Source: Novosphingobium silvae
Lineage (GTDB): Bacteria; Pseudomonadota; Alphaproteobacteria; Sphingomonadales; Sphingomonadaceae
Direction: 5' to 3'
NCBI RefSeq assembly: GCF_009856825.1
Contig: NZ_WVTD01000018.1
Span: 1 to 64,000, forward strand
DNA length: 64,000 bases
The position numbers and the translations under genes were made by a program. Shown piece by piece: positions 32,954 through 40,745 of the stretch. Positions within the stretch are counted from its first letter, which is position 1. Each line of letters starts with the position of its first letter. A model generated the notes under the pieces. That model was not told the origin of the DNA, did no database searches, and saw only the letters and a list, made by a program, of their open reading frames with translations.

Positions 32954-34278
32954 TCGAACGGGTGGCGAGCCTGTTCCTCCCATCCGGAGGAGCGTTGAAC
33001 TCGCCGAGCCGCTCCAGCGTTATCCTGCTGACCCAGCTGCGCTGGACCGCCGTCTTCGGGCAGCTCGCGACGATCGTGGTCGTCTCGGCAGGCCTTGGCA
33101 TCCGGCTGCCGCTGGCTCCGCTGCTGATGGCGCCCCTGCTGCTGATCGTCGTCAACCTCATGGTGGCGGGCGTGCTTAAGCGGCGCCGGGCGTTTTCCCA
33201 GCGCGAGCTGTTCTCGGCGCTGATGATCGACGTGGTGGCGCTGTGCTGGCAGCTTTACCATTCGGGCGGGGCGACAAACCCCTTCACCTTCCTGTTCCTG
33301 CTCCAGATCGTGATCGGGGCCATCATCCTCGAGGCGCGCTGGAGCTGGCTCGTGGCGGTCAACGCGTGCCTGTGCATGGCGCTGCTGACGTTCCACTACA
33401 CCCCCTTGCGCCTGCCGCCGCCCCATTCCGGGGATCCGTTCCGCCTTTATATCCAGGGCAGCCTGTTCTGCTTCGTGCTGGCTGCTGTGCTGTTGATCGT
33501 CTTCGTGGTCAGGCTCGACCGCAACCGGCGCGAGAGCGATGGGCAGCTCGCCACGCTTCGCCAGCAGGCCGCGGAAGAGGACCACATCATCCGGATGGGC
33601 CTGCTCGCCTCGGGTGCGGCGCATGAACTGGGTACGCCGCTTTCGTCTATTTCGGTGATCCTGGGAGACTGGAGCCGCGAGCCCCTGATCGCCGGCGATC
33701 CCGACATGGCGGCGGATCTTGCCGACGTGCGGCGCGAGTTGGAGCGGTGCAAGACCATCGTCTCGGGCATCCTGATGTCTGCCGGGGAAGTGCGCGGGAT
33801 CGACCCGGCCGTCACCGGCGTGCGCGCCTTCATCGAGGACATCGCCGAGGAGTGGCGCGCGCGCATCCCCGGCGAGCTGCGGCTGGTCGACCGGGTGGAG
33901 GAGGACGTGACGATCATCGCCGACCCGGGCCTGCGCCAGGTCATCGGCAACGTGGTGGACAATGCCGCCGAAGTCTCGCCCGACCTCGTGGTGATGGAGG
34001 CGTGGACGGACGGCGATGCGGGCGCGCGCACGCTCGTGCTCACAGTGAGCGACCGAGGGCCGGGCTTCGCGCCCGAGATGCTGGGCCGCATCGGCCAGCC
34101 CTACGCCTCTACCAAGGGCCGCGACGGAGGAGGGCTTGGCCTGTTCCTCGTCGTGAATGTCATCCGCAAGCTGGGCGGGGCCGTACACGTCGAGAACCGG
34201 CCCGGCGGCGGAGCGAGCGTGCAACTCGCGATACCTCTGGCTACACTGGCCCTGAACGACGGGGACGAAAAGCCATGA
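32950..34278 (+). CDS. regB: redox sensor histidine kinase RegB/PrrB
   Basis: 442 residues. Six membrane helices occupy about 25-190; within them GGATNPF (106-112) fits the GGxxNPF quinone-binding motif of RegB. The phospho-acceptor is His225 in ASGAAHELGTPLSS. Cys267 in ELERCKTI matches the redox-active Cys of RegB. The ATPase domain has DNAAEVSP, DRGPGF and GGGLGLFLV. It senses quinone pool and thiol redox state and phosphorylates RegA. GTG start overlaps the SURF1 stop; ATGA overlap with regA. Confidence 0.92.
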   Translation: MIERVASLFLPSGGALNSPSRSSVILLTQLRWTAVFGQLATIVVVSAGLGIRLPLAPLLMAPLLLIVVNLMVAGVLKRRRAFSQRELFSALMIDVVALCWQLYHSGGATNPFTFLFLLQIVIGAIILEARWSWLVAVNACLCMALLTFHYTPLRLPPPHSGDPFRLYIQGSLFCFVLAAVLLIVFVVRLDRNRRESDGQLATLRQQAAEEDHIIRMGLLASGAAHELGTPLSSISVILGDWSREPLIAGDPDMAADLADVRRELERCKTIVSGILMSAGEVRGIDPAVTGVRAFIEDIAEEWRARIPGELRLVDRVEEDVTIIADPGLRQVIGNVVDNAAEVSPDLVVMEAWTDGDAGARTLVLTVSDRGPGFAPEMLGRIGQPYASTKGRDGGGLGLFLVVNVIRKLGGAVHVENRPGGGASVQLAIPLATLALNDGDEKP

Positions 34279-34823
34279 GCGAAATCGATGTGCTGCCCGA
34301 AGGCGCCAGCCTGCTGATCGTGGAGGACGACCCCACTTTCGCGCGCACCCTGCGCCGTTCGTTCGAGCGGCGGGGCTACGCGGTGCAATCCGCCGCCAGT
34401 CCCGAGGAAGCCGCCGCGCTCTACACGAGGGAGCACTTCGACTTTGCGGTAGTCGACCTGAAGCTCGGCAGCGCCTCGGGCCTCACCGTGGTGGAGGCGC
34501 TGCACGGCCATTCGCCCGATACCCGCATCGTGGTGCTGACCGGGTACGCCAGCATCGCGACAGCCGTGGAAGCGGTGAAGCTGGGAGCGGCGCACTATCT
34601 GGCCAAGCCTTCCAACACCGACGACATCGAAGCTGCCTTCGCGTCCCTGCGCGGTGACGCCAGCGTGCCGGTCGAGGGACGCAAAAGCTCGATCAAGACG
34701 CTGGAGTGGGAATACATCCACCGCACACTGGTGGAGTGCGATTTCAACATCTCGGAAACCGCACGGCGGCTCGGCCTGCATCGCCGCACGCTGGCGCGCA
34801 AGCTCGAGAAGCGCCAGCTGTGA
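34275..34823 (+). CDS. regA: response regulator RegA/PrrA/ActR
   Basis: 182 residues. Receiver domain 10-125 with DD at 18-19, phosphorylated Asp61 in VVDLKLGS, Thr at LTGYAS and Lys111. The C-terminal Fis-type helix-turn-helix (NISETARRLGLHRRTLARKL, 158-177) is that of the RegA family. It should control oxidases and other redox genes according to respiration state, probably including its own operon. ATGA overlap with regB. Confidence 0.93.
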   Translation: MSEIDVLPEGASLLIVEDDPTFARTLRRSFERRGYAVQSAASPEEAAALYTREHFDFAVVDLKLGSASGLTVVEALHGHSPDTRIVVLTGYASIATAVEAVKLGAAHYLAKPSNTDDIEAAFASLRGDASVPVEGRKSSIKTLEWEYIHRTLVECDFNISETARRLGLHRRTLARKLEKRQL

Positions 34824-34834
34824 CATTCGCGGGC

Positions 34835-34850
34835 CTGTTCTCGCGAACAG
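34835..34850. promoter_or_regulatory. 16-bp palindrome between regA and fnr
   Basis: CTGTTC-TCGC-GAACAG is a perfect palindrome starting 12 nt after the regA stop and 76 nt before the fnr start. No T-tract follows. It could be an operator for the fnr gene or a weak hairpin ending the cyo-reg transcript. Confidence 0.4.
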
Positions 34851-34925
34851 TGGCGAGGTTCCAACATCGCCTCACTTGCGCTATCCGCGCGTTCGACAAC
34901 TGTCCTTTTCCGGTGACCCACGTCC

Positions 34926-35627
34926 ATGGCTTCCTGTGATCTCTGCGTCGTCCGCAACCGGGCGATCTGTTCGGCGCTCGATGCGCGGGAACTTGGCGCG
35001 CTCAACGCCATCGGGCGCACGCGCATGCTGTCGGCCGGCGAATCGATAATCTGGGAAGGCGAGGATTCCGTGTTGGTCGCCAATGTCATCGACGGCGTCC
35101 TCAAGCTTTCCACCAACACCGAGGACGGCCGCGAGCAGATCGTCGGAGTGGTATACCCTTCCGATTTCATCGGGCGGCCTTTCGGCGGCACCACGGGCCA
35201 CGGCGTCACCGCGCTCACCGATTCCACCGTCTGCGTCTTCTCGCGCCGCGATTTCGACGCTTTCGCCCGCGAGCATCCCGCGCTTGAGCACAAGCTGCTG
35301 GAACGCACTCTGGGCGAACTCGATCGCACGCGGCGCTGGATGCTGCTGCTGGGGCGCAAGTCCGCCGCGGAAAAGATGGCGAGCTTCCTTGTCGAGATGA
35401 CGGAGCGCCTCGGCGGTTCGGGATGCCGCATCGATGCCGGCAAACCCAACGAGCGGATGCTCACGCTTCCTTTTTCGCGGCAGCAGATCGCTGATGTCCT
35501 CGGGCTCACGATCGAGACCGTCAGCCGCCAGTTCACCCGCCTCAGGAACGAAGGCGTAATCGAGCTGCCCTCGCGCCGCGAGGTCGCGATCCTCGACTAT
35601 GAAGCGCTCGTGGCCGAGGCAGGATAA
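34926..35627 (+). CDS. fnr: FNR-type oxygen-sensing transcriptional regulator
   Basis: 233 residues. Cys4, Cys7 and Cys15 at the N-terminus plus Cys103 provide four possible ligands for an oxygen-labile 4Fe-4S cluster, the FnrL/FNR arrangement. An effector beta-barrel (about 20-130) leads to a dimerisation helix and a winged helix (181-212) with ETVSRQF; Glu197, Ser200 and Arg201 match the FNR reading of TTGAT-N4-ATCAA. Without oxygen it should activate the cbb3 oxidase genes downstream. No FNR box is visible in its own 100-nt upstream region. Confidence 0.9.
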   Translation: MASCDLCVVRNRAICSALDARELGALNAIGRTRMLSAGESIIWEGEDSVLVANVIDGVLKLSTNTEDGREQIVGVVYPSDFIGRPFGGTTGHGVTALTDSTVCVFSRRDFDAFAREHPALEHKLLERTLGELDRTRRWMLLLGRKSAAEKMASFLVEMTERLGGSGCRIDAGKPNERMLTLPFSRQQIADVLGLTIETVSRQFTRLRNEGVIELPSRREVAILDYEALVAEAG

Positions 35628-35702
35628 CGGCCCGGCGTGTTTGGTGCGGTGCCTCGCGCCGCGCAGGAAACAACCGCGCTTCCACCAAGTTTGGCGAAGA
35701 TC

Positions 35703-36140
35703 ATGCTGATTTCCCGTTACGCCCATGGACCCCAGGATCATCCGGGGCTGTTCAGCCGACACGGTGCAGTGCTGTTCCTGCGCAACGCAGTCGCCTCCAG
35801 CTTCTGCTTCGGCGTGGACATGGCGCTGATCTGGCTGCTGGTCTCGCAGATCGGCGTGGACAAGTACGTGGCGGTGACGCTCGGCTTCCTCAGCGCCAAT
35901 GCCCTTAACTACGTAATCGCGCGGGCATGGGTCTTCCGCGAAAGCGACCGGGGGCTGTTCACCGGCTACGTCTACTTCCTGGGCAACGCGCTTGTCGGCC
36001 TCGGGATCATCCTCGCCGGCTTCGCGTTGCTGACAGGGCCGCTGGACACGCACTATCTGCTGGCGCGGGTGATCGTATCGCTGTGTTCGGGCACGATCGT
36101 ATTCATCCTGAACGCGACGCTGAACTTCCACGAGGTGTGA
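35703..36140 (+). CDS. GtrA family membrane protein
   Basis: 145 residues from ATG 35703 (a GTG at 35637 is in frame; family alignment by eye favours the shorter form). Four membrane helices; LFLRNAVASSFCFGVDMALIWLL and ANALNYVIARAWVFRESD are GtrA marks. GtrA proteins are thought to help move lipid-linked sugars across the inner membrane. It lies apart from the glycan locus, between fnr and the convergent ompW gene. Role here unclear. Confidence 0.78.
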   Translation: MLISRYAHGPQDHPGLFSRHGAVLFLRNAVASSFCFGVDMALIWLLVSQIGVDKYVAVTLGFLSANALNYVIARAWVFRESDRGLFTGYVYFLGNALVGLGIILAGFALLTGPLDTHYLLARVIVSLCSGTIVFILNATLNFHEV

Positions 36141-36143
36141 CGC

Positions 36144-36166
36144 CGCCCCGGAACCGGGCCGGGGCG
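36144..36166. terminator. hairpin between convergent gtrA-like gene and ompW
   Basis: CGCCCCGG (36144-36151) pairs with CCGGGGCG (36159-36166) over a 7-nt loop. No T-tract on either side, so termination is only probable from its position between convergent genes. Confidence 0.4.
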
Positions 36167-36182
36167 ACGACGGCAGCATGGC

Positions 36183-36884
36183 TCAGAACCGGTACGACAG
36201 GCCCGCGCTGACGACCCAGGGATCGAGGTCGTGGCGGGTCTTGAGCACCTGCTGCCCATCGGCGTAGAAGCTGGCGGTCGGCTTGATGAAGTACTTCTTC
36301 GCATCCAGCGAGATGCCATAGCCGTTCTCGCCCAGCGCGATGTCGATGCCGCCCTGCAGGGCGAGACCCAGCGAGTTCGACATCTTTACCTTGTCGACGC
36401 CGAGCGCGCGGGCGGTGGAGCCGGGCTTCTCGTCGAAGACGAGGAACAGCGCCGGGCCCGCGCCGACATAGGGCTTGAGCGGACCGCCGGTGTCGAGGTG
36501 GAACTTGGCCGTCACCGTTGCGGGCAGGATCAGGACATGGTCCACCAGACGGGTGCCCGCCAGGTCGGCGGCGCCATCGACGTGGTGCTGGGTGAAGCAG
36601 CAGATCGTCTCCACCGACACGTTCCTGCTGAAGAAGTACTCGGCCGCGAGCGTTGGCACGACATTGTCGTTCGCCTTCGCATCCACGTCGCTCACGCCCA
36701 TGCCGGACAGGGTTGCGGCAAGTCCGCTGTCGATCGACTTGATCTTGTCGATCCCGCCATCGGGAAGGACGCCGGTCGCCAGTACCTTGACCTGGAACTT
36801 GCCAGCGGGGCTGCCGGCGAGGGCCGGGCCCGAGATGGCGGTCGCGGCGGCCAGTGCGGCTGCGAGCAGGGTGATCTTGCGCAT
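36183..36884 (-). CDS. ompW: OmpW family outer membrane protein
   Basis: 233 residues from ATG 36884. A signal peptide (MRKITLLAAALAAATAISG to about ALA) precedes an eight-stranded barrel. SVETICCFTQHHV, PYVGAGPAL and a final aromatic residue (AGLSYRF) are OmpW/AlkL features. It forms a small hydrophobic channel in the outer membrane. Divergent from ccoN with 221 nt between, containing FNR-like boxes; ompW is an FNR-dependent gene in E. coli, so low-oxygen control is plausible. Confidence 0.9.
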   Translation of the reverse strand: MRKITLLAAALAAATAISGPALAGSPAGKFQVKVLATGVLPDGGIDKIKSIDSGLAATLSGMGVSDVDAKANDNVVPTLAAEYFFSRNVSVETICCFTQHHVDGAADLAGTRLVDHVLILPATVTAKFHLDTGGPLKPYVGAGPALFLVFDEKPGSTARALGVDKVKMSNSLGLALQGGIDIALGENGYGISLDAKKYFIKPTASFYADGQQVLKTRHDLDPWVVSAGLSYRF

Positions 36885-36978
36885 ATCGTGTGTTTCCGTA
36901 GCCGCCGGGGCCGCACCTTGCGAAATCCCCCCTCTTGAGCGGCGCACCCGAACCTGCGCCTTCCCCTCTTCGCTTGAA

Positions 36979-36992
36979 TTGATCGCGCGCAA
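36979..36992. promoter_or_regulatory. degenerate FNR-like box
   Basis: TTGATCGCGCGCAA matches TTGAT-N4-ATCAA at 8 of 10 positions. It lies 95 nt upstream of the ompW start and 114 nt before ccoN. Weaker than the box at 37025; may serve ompW. Confidence 0.35.
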
Positions 36993-37024
36993 GAACCGCC
37001 CGATTTTACGCGCGAGCCGGCAAT

Positions 37025-37038
37025 TTGATCGCCGTCAA
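37025..37038. promoter_or_regulatory. FNR box upstream of ccoN
   Basis: TTGATCGCCGTCAA matches the FNR/FixK consensus TTGAT-N4-ATCAA at 9 of 10 positions. Its centre is 74 nt upstream of the ccoN start, suitable for activation with a leader of roughly 30 nt. The fnr gene lies 1.4 kb to the left. Confidence 0.7.
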
Positions 37039-37105
37039 TGCGACTCTCCGTTGCCCGCCGCAAGGCCGCCATTGATCAGCAACTCACCTCGAAAAGAGAA
37101 GGCTT

Positions 37106-38755
37106 ATGGTTTCGGTCCTTGCGCGGGCAGGCGTCTGGCTCGTCGTGCTATTCCTGGCCGTCATGGCATCTGCGCTGGCGGCGGACGGGGGCTTCGCGGC
37201 CCACATGGGAATCGTCGCCCTCGCCGCTTTCGTCGCGCTCTGGTTTTCCCTGCGCGGAGCGGACTACGATGGCATCGCGCGCGGCGCCCTGCGCTTCCCC
37301 GATCAGGGGCGGTACGACGACGACCCGATCCGCTGGGGCGTCATCGCCACGGTGTTCTGGGGCATGGCGGGGTTCCTTGCGGGCGTGTTCATCGCCGCGC
37401 AGCTCGCCTGGCCGTGGCTGAACCTGGAGCCGTGGTTTAACTTCGGGCGGGTGCGCCCGCTGCACACATCGGCGGTGATTTTCGCTTTCGGCGGCAATGC
37501 CCTGATCGCGACGAGCTACTACGTCGTCCAGCGCACCTGCCGGGCGCGGCTCGCCTTTCCCGCGCTCGCCCGCTTCGTGTTCTGGGGATACCAGCTGTTC
37601 ATCGTCCTTGCCGCCACGGGCTATCTGCTCGGTATCAGCGAGGGCAAGGAATACGCCGAGCCCGAGTGGTACGTCGATTGGTGGCTGACGATCGTGTGGG
37701 TGAGCTACCTCGCGGTCTTCGTGGGCACGATCGTGAAGCGTTCCGAGCCGCACATCTACGTCGCCAACTGGTTCTACCTCGCCTTCATCGTCACCGTGGC
37801 GATGCTGCACGTGGTCAACAACCTCGACATGCCTGTAAGCCTGCTGGGCGCCAAGAGCTATCCGCTGTTCGGCGGCGTGCAGGGTGCGCTGGTGCAATGG
37901 TGGTACGGGCACAACGCAGTCGGGTTCTTCCTCACCGCCGGTTTCCTGGCGATGATGTACTACTTCGTGCCCAAGCAGGCCGAGCGTCCGATCTATTCCT
38001 ACCGCCTTTCGATCATCCACTTCTGGTCGCTGATCTTCCTCTACATCTGGGCCGGGCCGCATCACCTGCACTACACCGCCCTGCCCGACTGGGCGCAGAC
38101 GCTGGGCATGGTGTTCTCGATCATGCTGTGGATGCCGAGCTGGGGCGGCATGATTAACGGGCTGATGACGCTCAACGGTGCCTGGGACAAGGTCCGCACC
38201 GATCCGATCATCCGCATGATGGTCATGGCGCTCGCCTTCTACGGCATGAGCACCTTCGAGGGGCCCATGATGTCGATCAAGAGCGTGAACTCGCTCTCGC
38301 ACTATACCGACTGGACCATCGGCCACGTCCACTCCGGCGCGCTGGGCTGGAACGGGATGATCACTTTCGGGGCGATCTACTATCTCGTTCCGCGCCTGTG
38401 GGGACGGAGCCGCCTCTACAGCCTGCGGATGGTGAACTGGCACTTCTGGCTCGCGACGCTGGGCATCGTCTTCTACGCCGCCTCGATGTGGGTCTCGGGC
38501 ATCACGCAGGGTCTCATGTGGCGCGAGTACGGGGCTGACGGATACCTCGTGAACTCCTTCGCCGACAGCGTGGCCGCGGTGCACCCGATGTTCATCATGC
38601 GGGCCTTCGGCGGCCTCCTCTACCTCGTGGGCGCCGCGATCATGACCGTGAACGTCTGGGCCACGATCCTGGGCAGGCTGCGCCGGGAAGCCCCGCTGCG
38701 CGATGCGGCCCACGATGCCGCCCGTGATCGGCCCCTGCCGGCCCCCGCCGCCTGA
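37106..38755 (+). CDS. ccoN: cbb3-type cytochrome c oxidase subunit I
   Basis: 549 residues, at least 12 membrane helices. GRVRPLHTSAVIFAFGGNAL carries a haem b ligand His; WWYGHNAVGFFLT and AGPHHLHYT supply the CuB His residues; TIGHVHSGALGWNG carries the haem ligands near the end. It is the catalytic subunit of the high-affinity oxidase used at low oxygen. AGAAGG lies 5 nt before the ATG. An unusual N-terminal stretch of two extra helices (residues 5-50) precedes the core. Confidence 0.95.
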   Translation: MVSVLARAGVWLVVLFLAVMASALAADGGFAAHMGIVALAAFVALWFSLRGADYDGIARGALRFPDQGRYDDDPIRWGVIATVFWGMAGFLAGVFIAAQLAWPWLNLEPWFNFGRVRPLHTSAVIFAFGGNALIATSYYVVQRTCRARLAFPALARFVFWGYQLFIVLAATGYLLGISEGKEYAEPEWYVDWWLTIVWVSYLAVFVGTIVKRSEPHIYVANWFYLAFIVTVAMLHVVNNLDMPVSLLGAKSYPLFGGVQGALVQWWYGHNAVGFFLTAGFLAMMYYFVPKQAERPIYSYRLSIIHFWSLIFLYIWAGPHHLHYTALPDWAQTLGMVFSIMLWMPSWGGMINGLMTLNGAWDKVRTDPIIRMMVMALAFYGMSTFEGPMMSIKSVNSLSHYTDWTIGHVHSGALGWNGMITFGAIYYLVPRLWGRSRLYSLRMVNWHFWLATLGIVFYAASMWVSGITQGLMWREYGADGYLVNSFADSVAAVHPMFIMRAFGGLLYLVGAAIMTVNVWATILGRLRREAPLRDAAHDAARDRPLPAPAA

Positions 38756-38775
38756 ACGACGAAAGGACCACAACC

Positions 38776-39525
38776 ATGACCACCATCGTCGAACGCCACA
38801 AGACGCTCGAGAAGAACATCACCCTTCTGGGCATCTGCTCGCTGGTCGTCGTCGCCATCGGCGGCATCGTCGAGATCGCGCCGCTGTTCTGGATCGACAA
38901 CACGATCGAGAAAGTGGAGGGCGTGCGCCCCTACACCCCGCTCGAGCAGGCAGGCCGCGACATCTACGTGCGCGAGGGATGCCATACCTGCCACAGCCAG
39001 ATGATCCGCCCCTTCCGCGACGAGGTGGAGCGCTACGGCCACTACAGCCTTGCTGCCGAATCGATGTACGACCACCCGTTCCAGTGGGGTTCCAAGCGGA
39101 CCGGGCCCGACCTGGCACGGGTGGGCGGGCGCTATTCGGACAGCTGGCACGTCCAGCACCTCAGGAGCCCGCAGTCGGTGGTGCCGGAATCGGTGATGCC
39201 GCAGTACGGGTTCCTGGCGGAGCGCGACCTCGAGGTTCCCGATCCTGCGGCCAGCCTCACCGCGCTGCGCCGGGTGGGCGTGCCCTATACCGACCGCGAC
39301 ATCGAGAGCGCGCTCGCCGACCTCAACGCACAGGCCGATCCCGAAGCGGACGCGGGCGATCTCGCGCAGCGCTATCCCAAGGCGCAGGTCCGCGACTTCG
39401 ACGGCGACCCCAAGCGCGTGACCGAGATGGATGCGCTCGTCGCCTACCTGCAGGTGCTGGGCACCATGGTGGATGTGAACGCCCCTGCCGCGCAGGAGGA
39501 ACTCGCCTCGGAGAAAGGCCGATGA
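38776..39525 (+). CDS. ccoO: cbb3-type cytochrome c oxidase subunit II (monohaem c)
   Basis: 249 residues. One N-terminal helix (about 15-40) anchors a periplasmic cytochrome c domain with CHTCH (haem c) and distal Met in SVVPESVMPQYGFL. It passes electrons from CcoP to CcoN. Twenty nt separate it from ccoN; the stop overlaps ccoQ by 4 nt. Confidence 0.95.
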   Translation: MTTIVERHKTLEKNITLLGICSLVVVAIGGIVEIAPLFWIDNTIEKVEGVRPYTPLEQAGRDIYVREGCHTCHSQMIRPFRDEVERYGHYSLAAESMYDHPFQWGSKRTGPDLARVGGRYSDSWHVQHLRSPQSVVPESVMPQYGFLAERDLEVPDPAASLTALRRVGVPYTDRDIESALADLNAQADPEADAGDLAQRYPKAQVRDFDGDPKRVTEMDALVAYLQVLGTMVDVNAPAAQEELASEKGR

Positions 39526-39692
39526 GCACGCACTCCACCTACGACATGCTGCGGCACATCGCCGACAGCTGGGGCCTGCTGGCCATGCTAGCGATCTTCC
39601 TGGTGCTGGTCACCTGGCCCTTCAGGCCCGGGCACCGCGCCAAGAACCACGCTGCCGCCACCCTGATCTTCAAGGACGAGAACGATGGTTGA
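39522..39692 (+). CDS. ccoQ: cbb3-type oxidase small subunit
   Basis: 56 residues: one membrane helix (WGLLAMLAIFLVLVTWPF) followed by a polar tail ending FKDENDG, as in CcoQ/FixQ. It helps keep the cbb3 complex stable in oxygen. ATGA overlap with ccoO and an 8-nt overlap with ccoP. Confidence 0.9.
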   Translation: MSTHSTYDMLRHIADSWGLLAMLAIFLVLVTWPFRPGHRAKNHAAATLIFKDENDG

Positions 39693-40671
39693 AGCACCCG
39701 GGGCCGACAAGCACCCGAAGGGCCGCCTCGATGAAGCCACGAACACCGAGACCGTGGGTCACGAGTGGGACGGCATCGAGGAGCTCAACACGCCGCTGCC
39801 GCGCTGGTGGCTATGGACCTTCTACGCGACGATCGTTTTCGCGCTGGGCTACAGCATCGCCTATCCGGCCTGGCCGATGATCTCCCGCGCAAGCGAGGGC
39901 ATGCTCGGCTGGTCGAGCCGGGGCGAACTGGCCAGCGACCTTACCGCGCAGGCGTCCGAGCGCTCCCGGCTGGTCGCCGAATTGGCCATCACGCCCATCC
40001 AGTCGCTGCCCGGCAAGCCCGAGCTGATGCGCGCGGCAGTGGCGGGCGGGGCCGCCGCCTTCAAGGTCAACTGCGTGCAGTGCCATGGCGCTGGGGCGGC
40101 GGGGTCGAAGGGCTTCCCCAACCTCAACGACGACGACTGGCTCTGGGGCGGCGATCTCGTCGCGATCGAGCAGACGCTCCTCCATGGCATCCGCCAGCCC
40201 GGAGACGCCGCCACGCGCCAGTCGATCATGCCCGCCTTCGGCGTCGACGGGCTGCTGACGCCCGAGCAGATCGAACAGGTGACGAGCCACGTCCTCGCGC
40301 TTTCGGGCAAGGCACGGCCCGATCCGGCGGGCGCGAAGATCTTCGCGGACAACTGCGCGGTCTGCCACGGCCCCGGCGGCAAGGGCAGCCGGCAGTTCGG
40401 CGCGCCCGATCTCACCGACGCCATCTGGCTGGACGGCTCCACCCGCGAGGACATCGCCGCGCAGATCCACCGCCCGCACATGGGCGTGATGCCCGCCTGG
40501 GGCGAGCGGCTCGATCCCGTCACGATCAAGATGCTGGCAGCCTATGTCCACTCGCTGGGCGGCGGCGAGAAGTTCGCGGCCGTCCCCGATGCCACGGCCG
40601 CGCCCGCCGAGGGTGGTGCCCGCGCGGCCCCGCAAGGCCAGCCTTCTCCCACCACGACGGAGGCGCCCTAG
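39685..40671 (+). CDS. ccoP: cbb3-type oxidase dihaem subunit III
   Basis: 328 residues. An N-terminal helix near LPRWWLWTFYATIVFALGYS anchors two cytochrome c domains: CVQCH (about 132-136) and CAVCH (about 230-234), each with a downstream Met. It receives electrons from soluble cytochrome c. A Pro/Ala-rich tail follows the second haem domain. Eight-nt overlap with ccoQ. Confidence 0.94.
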   Translation: MVEAPGADKHPKGRLDEATNTETVGHEWDGIEELNTPLPRWWLWTFYATIVFALGYSIAYPAWPMISRASEGMLGWSSRGELASDLTAQASERSRLVAELAITPIQSLPGKPELMRAAVAGGAAAFKVNCVQCHGAGAAGSKGFPNLNDDDWLWGGDLVAIEQTLLHGIRQPGDAATRQSIMPAFGVDGLLTPEQIEQVTSHVLALSGKARPDPAGAKIFADNCAVCHGPGGKGSRQFGAPDLTDAIWLDGSTREDIAAQIHRPHMGVMPAWGERLDPVTIKMLAAYVHSLGGGEKFAAVPDATAAPAEGGARAAPQGQPSPTTTEAP

Positions 40672-40688
40672 GCCGCTTCGGAGGCGAG

Positions 40689-40729
40689 GGGGCGCGGCGG
40701 GCCGGAGCGTGGCTCCGCTCCGCCGCCCC
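40689..40729 (+). other. large hairpin between ccoP and ccoG
   Basis: CGGAGC (40703-40708) pairs with GCTCCG around GTG, extended by CGGCGG (40695-40700) with CCGCCG (40720-40725) and a G-run with CCCC. No T-tract. It sits in the 74-nt gap separating oxidase structural genes from the assembly genes, where it could stabilise the upstream mRNA segment. Confidence 0.5.
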
Positions 40730-40745
40730 ATACGGAAGACATGAA

